Shown here: in pieces, positions 45,289 to 57,400 of the stretch
Numbering within the stretch: position 1 is the stretch's first letter
Layout of the letters: each line of letters begins with the position of its first letter
NCBI RefSeq assembly: GCF_000003815.2
Contig: NC_049994.1
Span: 3,629,195 to 3,693,194, forward strand
Source of the DNA: Branchiostoma floridae
Taxonomy: Eukaryota > Chordata > Leptocardii > Amphioxiformes > Branchiostomatidae
DNA length: 64,000 bases
Reading direction: 5' to 3'
The notes under the pieces: model-generated
The model's input: only the letters and a program-made list of their open reading frames with translations
Database searches by the model: none
What the model was told of the DNA's origin: nothing
Translations under genes and position numbers: made by a program

Positions 45289-45500
45289 TTTAACCTTTAT
45301 CCATAGGGTAACCTATATCTGTTGTACATACAAATAGGGTATATGGGGATCGTTAAGTTGATAAAAGGGAGTTTTACAATTTAAAATCATTTCAAAAATT
45401 TTGATATTTGGAACCTAAGTCATCAACCTGAAATCTCTAAAATGCCCAGTTTATCTAAAACAATGAATCTTGGTTACCCACGGGTTAAGCTGAACCTAGT
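45289..45500. mobile_element. MITE, CTAGTTCACCTTTATCC family, copy D
   Basis: GTTTAACCTTTATCCATAGG, GTAACCTATATCTG at the left and GGTTACCCACGGGTTAAG, CTGAACCTAGT at the right mirror each other as in copies A-C. Confidence 0.65.
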
Positions 45501-46989
45501 CAATAGCGTTATATTTGTACATTATACACACACACATACACCACATATCTTAACAGTTTTTGGAGAGAATACTTCTCACAAACCTTTGAGGAAGTAACGT
45601 TAACGTTAATAAGTTACGAAACGCACAATCAATACCATGCTATCTAGGTAACAGATCTATGACCTCACGACTTATGCAAACAATTCCACAAAACGTTACG
45701 TTTCTTAGAAAAACGACAAAGTAGAACCCATTAAACTTTAAAGACGCAAAAGAATAAGGCCTAAAGTCTAGTAGACAACACTTTCGTAAGGTAATACATT
45801 TAGGTCAACGAAATCAAATCAACCAAAACTCCAATCAACCACCACCCTCCAGTGTACAATGATTCGAAAACGACTATTTTCTGTGCATTAAACTAACGTC
45901 TCAGTCTAAAACAAGACTATCAAGACGTTTCTAAAGACATTTTACGCCTTACCTGTTCAGTAACGTATCTTGTGACGAAGGAAAAGGGGAGAAGACACGT
46001 TGTTTTCGCTTTGGGGATACAACAGGTGGTTCTTGGTGCAACTTTCACTACTTTGTGTCTGACCTTTAACCTTTAGTCCTGTGACTGTGACAAGCTGACA
46101 CTGCATACGTACGCAAAATGAACGCAAGGAAACGAACTGAAAATGAACACAAATTATTTCTAGTAGCTGAATATACAGAAATAAAAATTAATCACACTGC
46201 TAGAAGAAGATTAATTAATATGTTGTTGCTGACAAATTACATGACTCATTCACTGACACAAACGTAACACTCTTACATGTAACGTTAACGTTACGTGACA
46301 TAGTAATGTTATGTTTATATCGATATGTCTAAGGTTGCTATTTTAAGACTTAAAATCAAACTTAATTCATCCAGTTACACAAGAAGGTATAACAGACTGC
46401 AATGTTGTTTTAGTATATCCATGTATATGTATGTCTACACTATTGCGATGCAAATGTAAACGTATGTTTATCGGTCACACATACCAGCATACTCTGAAGC
46501 ATTGAACCATGAATAAACAAACGGGCTTGTGTGCATTCCGTGAACTGTGAACTTTTATCTGCTACGCTGTTTCTCCGGTCATTGCTCCACATGTATTTTT
46601 CTTCCTCACTCCTCCTCTTCCTCCTTTTTGTTCCGTCGAGAGAACAAAGAGATAGCAAGTCCAATTTTTTTTAATATTCTCTATTAATCCGTCACAATAT
46701 CATAGCATTAGACTGCTTCTCAACGATTTTCATGTTTAGAACAACAACTGTATGTCACTTAGCAGACGCATGTACCACAAAAAAAACTTATGCTTGATTT
46801 CCTATCAAACGGTATACGAGCGATCGCGATGATGTCACGGTGACGCAGTGGTAGGCAAAAAAGCAGGTGTTTGGCAAAGCCATCTCGAATCCTGCCGAAA
46901 TGTGGCCGAAAGAATATCTGGAATGTAGTCGGAATGTCCAGAATACACTACGAATGCACAGGAATAGAAAGGACTTTTCATTCTGACGG

Positions 46990-47195
46990 CATTTGTTGCG
47001 CCCCGAACCGTGCCTTGCCCCAAACCGTGCCTAGGCACGGTTTGGGGCAGTCCCCGCGTGCCCCAAACCGTGCCTGGGGCAAAAGCACGGTTTGTGACAC
47101 GCGGGGACTGCCCCATATCGTGCCCAATCGCGCACAGTTCTGGGCACACAGGGGACCGTGTCCCATACTGTGCTTTGGGGCGGAGCTTAGTGTTT
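46990..47195. repeat. GC-rich palindrome cluster 1
   Basis: GCCCCGAACCGTGCC, GCCCCAAACCGTGCC and their complements GGCACGGTTTGGGGC recur in both orientations, together with GTCCCCGCGTG and CACGCGGGGAC. Potential to form several alternative hairpins. Confidence 0.75.
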
Positions 47196-47418
47196 TTAGG
47201 GGAGGAGTCTGTCCAACGTGCTTTTTTTCCTGCAGCCCCGCCATCTTTGTTTTTCGGGGCGCTGTGATGAGGAAGAATCAACGTATTAATTCACGCTCGT
47301 CTTGGAGCAGTTACAGACTTAGAGTTGATGTGGCAAAGACAGACGGATGTCATATCACTATATATATATCCAAGACTATAGATTTAACCGCAAGGCACGG
47401 TTCGGGGTAAAATACGGA

Positions 47419-47732
47419 TTCAGTACGTTGTGTCAGACCTCAGTGCACAATTATCTGAGGCACAGTTTGTGCCCCGAACCGTGTTTTGCCCCAAACCGTG
47501 CCTGGGCACAGTTCGGGGCAGTCCCCGCGTNNNNNNNNNNNNNNNNNNNNNNNNNNNNNNNNNNNNNNNNNNNNNNNNNNNNNNNNNNNNNNNNNNNNNN
47601 NNNNNNNNNNNNNNNNNNNNNNNNNNNNNNACTGCCCCGAACCGTGCCTAAGCACGGTTTCGGGCAAAACACGGTTCGGGGCACAAACTGTGCCTCAGAT
47701 TGTGTACTGAGGTCTGACACAACGAACTGAAT
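47419..47732. repeat. Large inverted repeat centred on the assembly gap
   Basis: Left arm 47419-47530 (TTCAGTACGTTGTGTCAGAC, CTGAGGCACAGTTTGTGCCC, CGAACCGTGTTTTGCCC, GGGCAGTCCCCGCGT) is the reverse complement of right arm 47631-47732 (ACTGCCCCGAACCGTGCC, GGGCACAAACTGTGCCTCAG, GTCTGACACAACGAACTGAA). Both arms are made of the same GCACGGTT(C/T)GGGGC unit as the cluster at 46990. Confidence 0.85.
47531..47630. other. Assembly gap (100 N)
   Basis: Exactly 100 N, i.e. a gap of conventional size. Its true length is unknown, and open frames running through it are meaningless. Confidence 0.99.
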
Positions 47733-48159
47733 CATTAACGCTTGGAGACTTGATCAAGGTGCAGCTGGACGTTGTCATGTTTATATGTGGTATATTTTGT
47801 AACATAAATGGAATGCACTATAGACGTGCTAAATTCTGTGTCTTCGACGCACAATTTTATGGATGAAAATCATACAGTGGAAATCAAAAAGGACAAGATG
47901 TTTAACCTGCATTCTAATTTGATAAATTTCCCGCTATCTGTATATCATATTGTATTCGTCAGCATGCAATTACCTCTGTGTACTAACTTGCAATAAAAAT
48001 AACTTATTTTAGGATTAACATTTGGTCCGCCAAACTGCCAGACTTTTCCAAGTCTCGAAACAAAATCTCGCAAGATCTCGCAAGATCAAGCCTTATTTGG
48101 AAACATGGGCGTGAATAATTAGTTATCACTACCCCGTCAGTCATAGTGATTGACATCGC

Positions 48160-48260
48160 TTCTAGGCACAGACCGGGGCAGTCGGGCTGTGCCACGTTCC
48201 GTGCCTGAATTGGGCACGGAATGGGGCAGGCACGGGTTAGGGCATAACAGCATTCTGGCT
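48160..48260. repeat. GC-rich palindrome cluster 3
   Basis: AGGCACAGACCGGGGCAGTC, GCCACGTTCCGTGCC, GGGCACGGAATGGGGC and GGCACGGGTTAGGGC are diverged versions of the units at 46990-47195. Confidence 0.6.
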
Positions 48261-50173
48261 CATTCCTTCTCATTCCACCCGAATGGCCCCGAATGTGGCA
48301 CGAATTTTGCAAATAATTCATTCAGGCTGGTTCTGTTTGATTCCTGCTGATTCGGTTTCAGTGTGAAGGCCCTATATTAAAGAGGCCAATTCTTAACAAA
48401 AGCTTAGAGACCTCATACTTTTAGCCTCCATACATAAAGCAGCCGCCGGCACAAACGACCTAGTGCCAAAAAAGATGCATGGTCAGAAAAAGTGTATTAT
48501 GGGCAAACAAAAACGAAAGAAAGGCCCAGAGAGCCTGCTATGGAGGCTATCATACCTCCATGGAACCTCCTAAGCCTTTGTAGGCTCATCGTTTGAGTTC
48601 GTCCCATTGATTATGCAATTAAAACTGTCAATATCATCATTTTTTTTATTTCTGATGGTCTTGCGAAGCAAAATGCATCATATTTGTAGAAATTAATGTG
48701 ATGTACAGCAATGTGTAAAAGTCCTTTAGTGTGACAGAATCACATTTGATCATGAATTATGAAAATGAATTGGACATTTACACATCTATTTCTAGCGGGG
48801 CACAACTTTTACTAGCTTGTATATCTCAGAAGTAGGTAATTTCCATCATTTACCACCGTGTGATTCTGATGACACCTTATCATTATGATCATATTAGGCC
48901 ATCATAATATAATAAGTGTCTGTTGATATTTTGCTTCCATAGATTAAATACATTTTTTTATAAAAGCCGTATGTAGAAAACCATAGAATCATAGATTTGC
49001 CTAATTAACTATGCAAATAATGTCACTTTACAAACACTTCCCTACAACACCACTTCTCCCTTATCTGACAGGCTATCTGACACCGAAAAAGTCAATACCT
49101 AGTCAATACCATAGTGTGTCTAGATCAAAAGATACAAAACAATAGAAGTTCGCCAAAATTGACCTTGACCATCGTTTCCCTACTAGCTACCATTATAGAT
49201 TTCGATTTGATTCGGATTGTCACGTGTGCTTCTGAAACCAACGAACAACCAGCTATCGTCTACAAATGATCGATGGCAGTTGCAAACAACAGCACACCCA
49301 CGGAAATGACAGGTGCAAAGCACTGCGCCAGGTGCTTGCCACGTTATATCCGCCATTTTGAACCTGGTAACATATCCGTGACATATTTGTCCCTCCGCCA
49401 GCAGACTTTCGTACCGTATAATTCTTGTCGTAAAAGAAATGCCAGAAAAGCAAGACATAAACAGAAATTCTTTTGCTGATATTCAAAGCAAGGCTGGACT
49501 AAACTTTAAAGTAATTAATGTACAAAATGAGAACGGACTCTTTTACATGAGCGTAATTGACTGAGATGCTTTGACCTCTTGAGAGCCAGGAAGCAGCAGG
49601 GCAAAGCCTGTGCAGGTGACAACGAAGATCGACACATCTTGTACAGCTTTCAAGCTGAATATATCTGAACGGTAGGTTTTGGTGAAATATATAATGGTTC
49701 ATATATAATCGGTGTATAGTATATGCTAGCAAATAGCTGCTGTTAACCTCTTACAAACAACGTTTATTATCTCAAGCCGTATACCCTAACTGTCCATACA
49801 TCGATGGGCTAGCTTAATTGTTAGTTCCCTCTTCGAATTGTGATGTTGTCAGTTTATTTGCAACGTACATGATATGGCGAGATCCATTAGTCGGTAACAA
49901 TACGTTACAGTCTTTGTGTTGGTTTACTATAGCCTGAAGGCATACAATGTCACTGAGCGCCATTTCAGTAACGGTCCACTAGTCGGCGATCACTCTGCGA
50001 TAGGTGCTGCGACTTCAATTAGATTTCTATACCACTGACTTCTGCACTACAAGTATCGTGTAAATGTAAAAGTATAACTGAAAGGAAAAAAAACAGCGTA
50101 AAGTACAAAGATTCAATCTTTTTATTGAAAATGCGTTGAGCTATTTGTCCAACAGTAGGTCAAAGCCTTCTAC

Positions 50174-50216
50174 TACTGGTAGCCACCCTGGTTGAAGGGG
50201 ATGAAGCCGTTAGCTA
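50174..50216 (-). CDS. Possible terminal exon of an unidentified minus-strand gene
   Basis: On the minus strand an acceptor-like CGCTATAG precedes an open stretch ANGFIPFNQGGYQ and stop TAG, with AATAAA about 55-60 bases further on (TTTATT at 50120-50125 on +). The Gly/Tyr/Gln-rich end looks protein-like, but no upstream exon could be joined with confidence. Weak call. Confidence 0.2.
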
Positions 50217-50699
50217 TAGCGGTTTGATATATAACAATCGCAGTAGCAGTTATTCTGTGTATGTCACACATGAAACAAAAGGAAAAGTATCGAATCTATT
50301 GACGCATAGCTGGCGGTATCAGATGTTGAACTTCAGGAACCGAATAGTCTGTCTCAAAATTATGTATACGTGCAAACGTTTGTTGCCACTAGGGAATTTG
50401 ATACGGGTCGCCCATGTTTGCTCACAGCTGTATAAACTCATCAAGTTCTCATTCCTTGCACACGCTATACAATACCCACCGGCACCGGTATCGTTGTAAC
50501 GAAAGCTACCACGCTCACTTAGTTAGTAAGCAAACAGAAGTTATCAATGATTTTCTAAGCAAGATGTATCGATGTTTTAGGCCGTTGCTAGTTAAACGAT
50601 TTGACGAATCAATTAATTCCGAAACAAAGCAGTTACTAAACGTTTTCTTTGTGGATCTAACGTTAAGAAAACGTCTGTCAATACTGTACATGCAGAAAT

Positions 50700-50880
50700 A
50701 TCGCGGTGGTTTAAATTTGTTCGCGGTTTTCGCGAGGCAGTCTTAGCGCGAACTTAAAACCACCGCTAACATTTTTTTTTCCATTTCAGTATGTGACTAC
50801 AGTGTATACCGCGAACTCAAACCACCGCAAACCCTCCACTTTTCCGAAATTAAATCCCCGCGAACTTAAATGCATTGACA
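50700..50880. repeat. CGCGGTGGTTT repeat, well-preserved copy
   Basis: CGCGGTGGTTTAAATTTG and TTCGCGGTTTTCGCGAGG at the left; GCGCGAACTTAAAACCACCG and CGCGAACTCAAACCACCGC at the right are complementary, so the segment can fold back. A diverged copy is at 536-676. Confidence 0.6.
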
Positions 50881-50882
50881 CG

Positions 50883-51190
50883 CAGGGTTGTAGCCAGCAC
50901 CTGTCCTTCAGTCCTTTGAGGGAACTTTGCCGAGCTGGGGACTGAAAAAAGTTTTCCCCATTCCGTCCCCTGGGACAAACAAAAATTGATATGTAAAGAT
51001 ATACAAAAACTGAAACCCATGTGTTGTTCTTCACCAAAACAGATGCCATTGAACATCTTAGTCTACAAGCAAAATTTGCACCTCAAAATGCAGGAAATAG
51101 TGTTTTAGATGGTCATGCCTTCGGTGCTCGATAGGATTCACATTCAAAATCAAGGGGACTGAAAATGATTTCAGGCTGACTACAACCCTG
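50883..51190. mobile_element. MITE with CAGGGTTGTAGCCAGC ends
   Basis: CAGGGTTGTAGCCAGC at 50883 is mirrored by GGCTGACTACAACCCTG at 51174-51190; inner words CTTCAGTCC / GGGACTGAAAA are also complementary. It ends 10 bases before the T-rich tract of the acceptor that precedes the Death-domain exon. Confidence 0.75.
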
Positions 51191-51214
51191 ATTGACAGTT
51201 TCCTTGATTTACAG

Positions 51215-51461
51215 ATGGAGAAGTTCTTTGATATAATTGTGGATCGGGCCAGAGACGACTGGAAAGAGATTGGGCGTAGGCTAGGAGTCACGGAAGCCGA
51301 CATCAGGGCAATCGAGCAACATCGGAGAGAAGATCCCACCGAGGGGTGCAGAGATGTGCTCAACCAATGGAAGAGAATGAAAGGGGACCGAGGAACCGTT
51401 GATGACTTGATAAAAGTGTTGGAGGAGAGAAAACGCAAAGACGTCGCGGAAGAGTTGGAAG
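51215..51461 (+). CDS. Death-domain exon
   Basis: About 82 residues forming a six-helix Death domain: DDWKEIGRRLGVTEADIRAI is the typical helix 2-3 segment (W-K-x-I/L-G-R-x-L-G), followed by GCRDVLNQWKRM, GTVDDLIKVLEE and DVAEELE. It begins with ATG immediately after TTTACAG. Death domains bind other Death domains to recruit adaptors. Confidence 0.85.
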
Positions 51462-54400
51462 GTACTGTTTGTTTTCGATTTGATTCTATCCAACCAATAC
51501 TTATTTTGCCACTGAGAATTTTGTTGTCTTAACGCTCTTAAAGATTCCAACTTCTAAAGCAGAAGTTTGCATATTAGAACAACAATTCAAACACTTCGAG
51601 GAATCAGGATTTCCAGGACGTGGCCTAAGAGTCACGAGACTACAGTAATGGATCATATGTGCCAGATAACCTGTTTCGCATCCCGTCTCTTTTCAAGGTC
51701 AGATTGTCGGCTCGACTTTCCTTCAATACTAGAGGTTTCTAGAACAGCAACTTTCGAATTCTAGTATTATAATTCAGAAGTATCTCAATATACATAATTC
51801 AGAAGTATCTCAATATATCAACATATAATCTCAAGGACACTCTGTCTCCGGGACAAGGTCAAAATCTTAGCCTGGATTTGGAGTCGGATTTTTCTGTAAG
51901 AGGAGTGAGAAAAGCAGTTTAAATTCATGCCCACTGTCCGACATTGAACAGAGACGGGGGATGACACAGGTTATATGTCACGTACGACCCTTTGCTGTAG
52001 CCAGGTGTCTCTAACGCCACCTCTTTGTATTAACAGCTAAGTCCATTTCATGAATTAGGCTGATTAAGTAAGCAGGAAAATTATGCAAGGCCCAACTCTT
52101 TTAAAGCATTGGTCATGTAATTTTTATTTCTTATTCAAAATGTCATTTAACAGCATTGATGAACTTAAGCTTTCACTCTAATATATCAAATGTCGTAATA
52201 GTAATGCCAGTCTCCTGATGGCTGCTATAAAAAAATTTTCTCTTTCATATTAAAATAATACAAGAACAGGACTTAACAGAACAATTTTATTATATCTCTA
52301 TCACCCAGCTGAAGCAGAGATTTTGCAAGCAAAGATGAGAGACCAGAGGCAACAGGAGCAACAGGTTCAAGACAGAGGTATTCAAAATTTACCACTTGAT
52401 ACCTATGTAATAGATTCAAGTGTAATTGCAACAACATTTTCCATACCATAAAGATTTATAAACATGTCATTGAATATACACATATTTTCTGACAAAGAAT
52501 TCGAATACAATTACTACACGTCGCTGAAATATCATGCAAATAGCGATTGCATACCCTCCCTCTGTGGCGCTTGCAAGTCAAGAGATTATTGAGATGATTC
52601 TTTCTTAAAATATTTTTTCATGGTCATTTCAACTGGATTTTCACGAAGCTGAACTTTATCATCCGTATTCACATATTTTGTTCTCAGAAAAGAGTCCGAT
52701 GTCGTGGCAAACCCTGAGAAAACATCGAGCAGAGATTGCCAAAGGGCTAGTTGAGAGAGGAAAAGTTACAAGGGTAGCTTACGGGCTTCATGAGCGTGGG
52801 GTTGTAACTGCCGACGAGGTTGACGTGATCATCACAGAGGAAACGCAAGGAGATCAGGCAGAAACTCTCCTTCGCCTCCTACCAACTAAACCCGTCAGCG
52901 GATTGCGACTGCTGTGTCAGGTTATGAGAGAAAATAACTGTCAGGAACTAGCAGAGACATTAGAAAAAGCTGCAGATTCGACCCGTTCGCGATTACCAAA
53001 CAACGTTCCCAAAACTGTTCCCCACTACTATACAAGTAGCAACTTCTCAGTCTTACGACAAACTCTCGAACAAAAGTATCTCGCCGTTCTCGCAGGCATA
53101 AATGGCTCTGGCAAAACGCAGCTAGCATGCCACTTTGCGAACTGCTTCCTTGACAAAACCCCTGAAGCCATCGCTTGGATGTTTAACGGAAGTGGTAGGG
53201 AGTCACTAAGAATAGGAATTCAGCAGTTATTGCGTGGAATAGTTGGGAAAGATCTCCATGATGACGAAAAGCGATTGCAGTTGGAGCTTCGAAGAAGTGG
53301 TGTCCACGCTCTTCTAGTCATCGACGATCTTCAAGATTCAAGTCTGGTTCCTGCCTGGATGCTACAAGGAGATTCCCTGTGTCAAATCATCATCACAACT
53401 AACAACCGGAATCTATTGCCAAACAGGTGAGCTGAATACTGGGCACTAGGGGTGGATACCGGTACAGAAAATTCAGGTCCAGGTCCGGTTCGGGTCCAGA
53501 GGATCAGGTCAAGGTCCGGACCTGAACCTGGACCTGATTCAGTATGGCTCATACCAATGGTCCATTTCACTGCAAAGAAATCTGTTTGGTTGAGTGTTCG
53601 ACTCAAACTGGCGTTTTAAAACCTAACAACGCTAACTGCAACTGTACGATTGACTGCAAAACTTGGTAGAAATGGCTATAAAATCTTCTCTACTTCACTC
53701 TTGTTATTTTCTTCCACCTGCAAGCACCAAAACGTGTGAATGCCTGATCAAATAATCTGTTAATTTTCTAATAGGTCCAACATCCGGTGCACCTATTTTT
53801 TTACCGGTCCGGTTTTTCTGGCCCGGTCCAACAAGTAAAACCGGTTTTGTACCGGTACGCTATACCGATACCCAGCCCCGCCGGGCACCATTGAATTAGT
53901 CAAATTCTAACGTGTACTGCTCAATGTGTTAAGTCAATTGATGCACGATAGAAACTAGAGAAACCTAGACTGCAAATTGCTGTAAGACATGAATTGCAAA
54001 GAATGGGGTTTTTTTCTACTTATAAAACAAATCAATGCTGTGTTAACATATACTGACTTTGAACTTCCTTTAAACCCTGTAGAGACGTGGTGGATATCAC
54101 TGGCTTCACTGAAGATGAGGCAGACCAGTTTCTTGTTGGACCGAACGGACTTCCCCATGGTTGGGACATAGACGCAGTGCACACATTGGCGAGAAGATTC
54201 AGCTGCCTTCCTCTTGGTCTAGGTTAGTGTTGCATTACTTTGTGGCATTGATGTGTTCAATATACTGTGTCATTTAACGACCCTAAAATGAAACCACGTG
54301 AAAGAAATAGAAGTTTGATAACACTTGGGCCTCTGGCAGCTTCGCAAACGTCTGGATGTACCCTGCTTTCTCAACTATCACTCTTAGTTCCTGTGGGCGT

Positions 54401-57400
54401 CGCCACAAACCAGCTGTCAGCCAATCAGAGAATAGGCTTTTCATTTTTAAAAGGTATCTCGCAAAATAACGATAAGCTCATCAATATTATAAGTAGGGCG
54501 GTCAGGAACTAAGAGTGATGGTTGAGAAAGCAGGGTACATCCAGACAGGCAATTTCACCATTGGATGTACCTGCGCAGGAGGATGGCGACCATAGACGTG
54601 AATCTTACTGCTATTGCTTATCTTCTTCAGCTGCGGCCAGAGCGTACATTGCAGACGCACACATAGACCCACAGGAGTATCTGGAGCTACTGGAAACCAA
54701 AGCATCGGCAAAACGGATACAGAAAAGGGAAGACACATGGCTCGCCCCATATTATACGTAAGAACAGAAATTGTTTTTGAAGACCTCGTATATAGTCCAT
54801 ATAAACATAAATGTCTTGAACATTATTCCCTGCCAGCCTTTTTCTTATAACATTCCCGCATCGTAGATTCTTCTGCTTACGACAATTTTAACAACCTTAA
54901 ATCTATTATGGAGAATTAAATAATCCTCCAACTCAAAAGTTGTAGTCATTGGAATTTTCGTCTGATTTGTTAAATTAACTTTAGTTATCCGACCCAGTCA
55001 CTATGGATACGTGCGATGTATTCGTGTGTGACGACATCAATGGGTAAAAGGCTGTTGTAAGTTGATATCGTGCACCGCCCCGGTGGAGAGAAGGTTGGTG
55101 TGTCCACGCCCACAAAACTCATGGAAGGTGATTCCAACGCGGATAAATACATGGCCCTGGCCCAAAATGAATTTGCACCAAAACAGATCACTTTGCACGC
55201 TTTCCAGGCATGTTAGTATTTAATGTCATTTCACACCAGATTAAAAGAAATGCGAACGTAAATCTGAGCCATCTAGCTAAACCCTGTCATCACTGTTTGC
55301 CGCCAGCACTACCACGGACACTTTTTGTATAGAAACTGGCGTATGCATATTTTAACCCTTTGCTGACGTCACATAAATGAATCTCAGTTCGGAGCGGCTA
55401 GGTCATACAGCTAAATAAGACTGAGCTAATTAGTAATTATTCTGAGATAAAGTTTTAGGTGGAGATCACTTTAGCTCTTTATGATGTATATTAACAAGTC
55501 AGATCATATTTCTTGCTAGACTTATTCAATGCATTTTCGGCCACAGGTCGCGAGGAGACGTCGGCCGTAACTTGTACGCAGCCATCAACCTTTCCTTCGG
55601 GAAGATGGAACCAACAGTGCGCCGGATGTTCAGCTTCATAGCGTTAATGGACTCGTCCATAATTCCCTTAGCAGTATTGACAGGAACGATGGAGTCTTGT
55701 CATGATGCTGAGGCAATGGCCGTTGTCAACGACATGGTCATTCAGGTGAAAATCGTCTTTTTGTCTATTTTAGTCCATATCGATTTGCTTACAAAGATGA
55801 CATCCCCTGTGAAACCCTAAAACTTGTGCAAGCGTTTAAATATAGAAAGATAAGTTTGTTCAAATAAAGTTGCCTTCATGATGAGATAGTATGTGGTAAA
55901 GGAGGTCGAACAAATGACTGAACATCCTTAGTGTGGTTTTCGAAATGATAGACATTTTTTGTTGTTACTTCATATCTTCGAAATTTGTCTTTCACCTTGG
56001 ACGTGACTAATAATCATAGTATATGAATGAAATATGAGTTCATGATCGTTAACATGTTTTATTTCAGAGTCTGTTTTTTCCACGACTATTAAAGAAATTC
56101 TACCTAATCTGTCTGAGCTTGAGTAGACACAAGTTTCATTGTTCTAAACTATTTGTCTGTCTTTGTTACCGGCAATTATCCCACTGGTAAGAATTTGAAA
56201 TAAAGTTATTATTAACATGTAATAATAACGGATATTCTTGTCCAATCTAGGTTGAACACCTATCACTCGGCACTGTTGAGGTAGTCCGTTCTCAACGTCA
56301 AATGACCGTTCATGAGGCAACCCAACATGCACTCCTCTTTTGGATGGAGGATGAAGCAAAGAATGAGATGGTGGCCATCTTGCTAAGAACGCTCGTAAAG
56401 TTCTTCAATAAAGATCTTCGACTGTCAACAGAAAGGAGTTTTGCCATCAAGTTACTGCCACATGTAAAACAGGTACTTTATCTTCAAACAATTTAGTATT
56501 ACTTTGTTGTTACTTCCATGAGGATGGACCTTTTGTTTTGGTAAAATCTTTTACTCTATCTGGAGCCGCATGATTATTTCCGAAGGTGTTTGGTAGATTG
56601 TTTGATGAGGTTATTGTGCCGATGTAGGTCGATTTAAGCTCCCTGTATGAATCATGGTCCCATTTATTATCACGTGATGCTATTTGCATCATACGACGTC
56701 ATTAAATTAGATTTCAATTTTTCACCCCTAGGTAATAGAGCAAGCCACAAATCAAGAGTTACGAAATGACCAGAAGCTAATGATTGCGAGACTTCATGAG
56801 GTAAGTATCCTATCATTTTTCTTTTTTCTGTCTGTCTGCCTGTCTTTTTTTTTCTTTCAAACTTTTTCTCTCATGTCTTTCAACAGCCCCTTTCTTTTAT
56901 TCCCTTAGTTTTTTTTCCCATGTCTTCCTACTTTGAACGTTTTGAAGGTTTTTAATCCATTTAACACATAGCGAATGGTTACTTAGAATTTCTTTTCAGT
57001 CGTCATTAATCTGCACAGAACCATTGTGTATAACGGTAGACTCTGTGTGATCTGAGTGATGAACACGGCTCGATTTCTGTTCTTTATTACTTTCTCAGGT
57101 CATAGGGCATTTATACACCCACCTTGGAAGAGCAGAGGACTCTGAAATCGAGCTTCGGAGAGCTATGGAGCTAATACAAGAAGTAGCAGGCATTGCGTCA
57201 GAGACAACAGAAACGTCAGCTGACTCCGCCAGTATACATACGGAGGAGACACTCATCGAAAAGGCTCGCCACGTCACCGACCGACTGATGACGATAGCTG
57301 AGCAAGTTAGCGACGAGTTTTTCAAGGCGATATCGCGACGTTTGTTGTCTAAATCTGACATAGATACGTTCCAAAACGTATTACCACGAGATGACAGGCT

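Larger units (their letters stand above)
45990..51214. other. Repeat-rich intergenic region between the Lifeguard and NB-ARC genes
   Basis: No complete coding gene is recognised. It holds three clusters of GCACGGTTTGGGGC-type palindromes with the assembly gap (46990-48260), an unclassified repeat flank (48450-48562), featureless AT-rich DNA (48600-50100), a possible minus-strand terminal exon (50174-50216), the CGCGGTGGTTT repeat (50700-50880) and a MITE (50883-51190). The Lifeguard promoter should be near 46000-46100. Confidence 0.5.

Noticed and set aside
46835-47735. Open frames through the GC-rich palindromes and the N gap
   Set aside because: Open in many frames because of GC-rich repeats lacking stops; several include undefined residues; no splice or codon signature.
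50786-51056. Minus-strand frames near 50.9 kb
   Set aside because: They lie wholly within the CAGGGTTGTAGCCAGC MITE and the CGCGGTGGTTT repeat.
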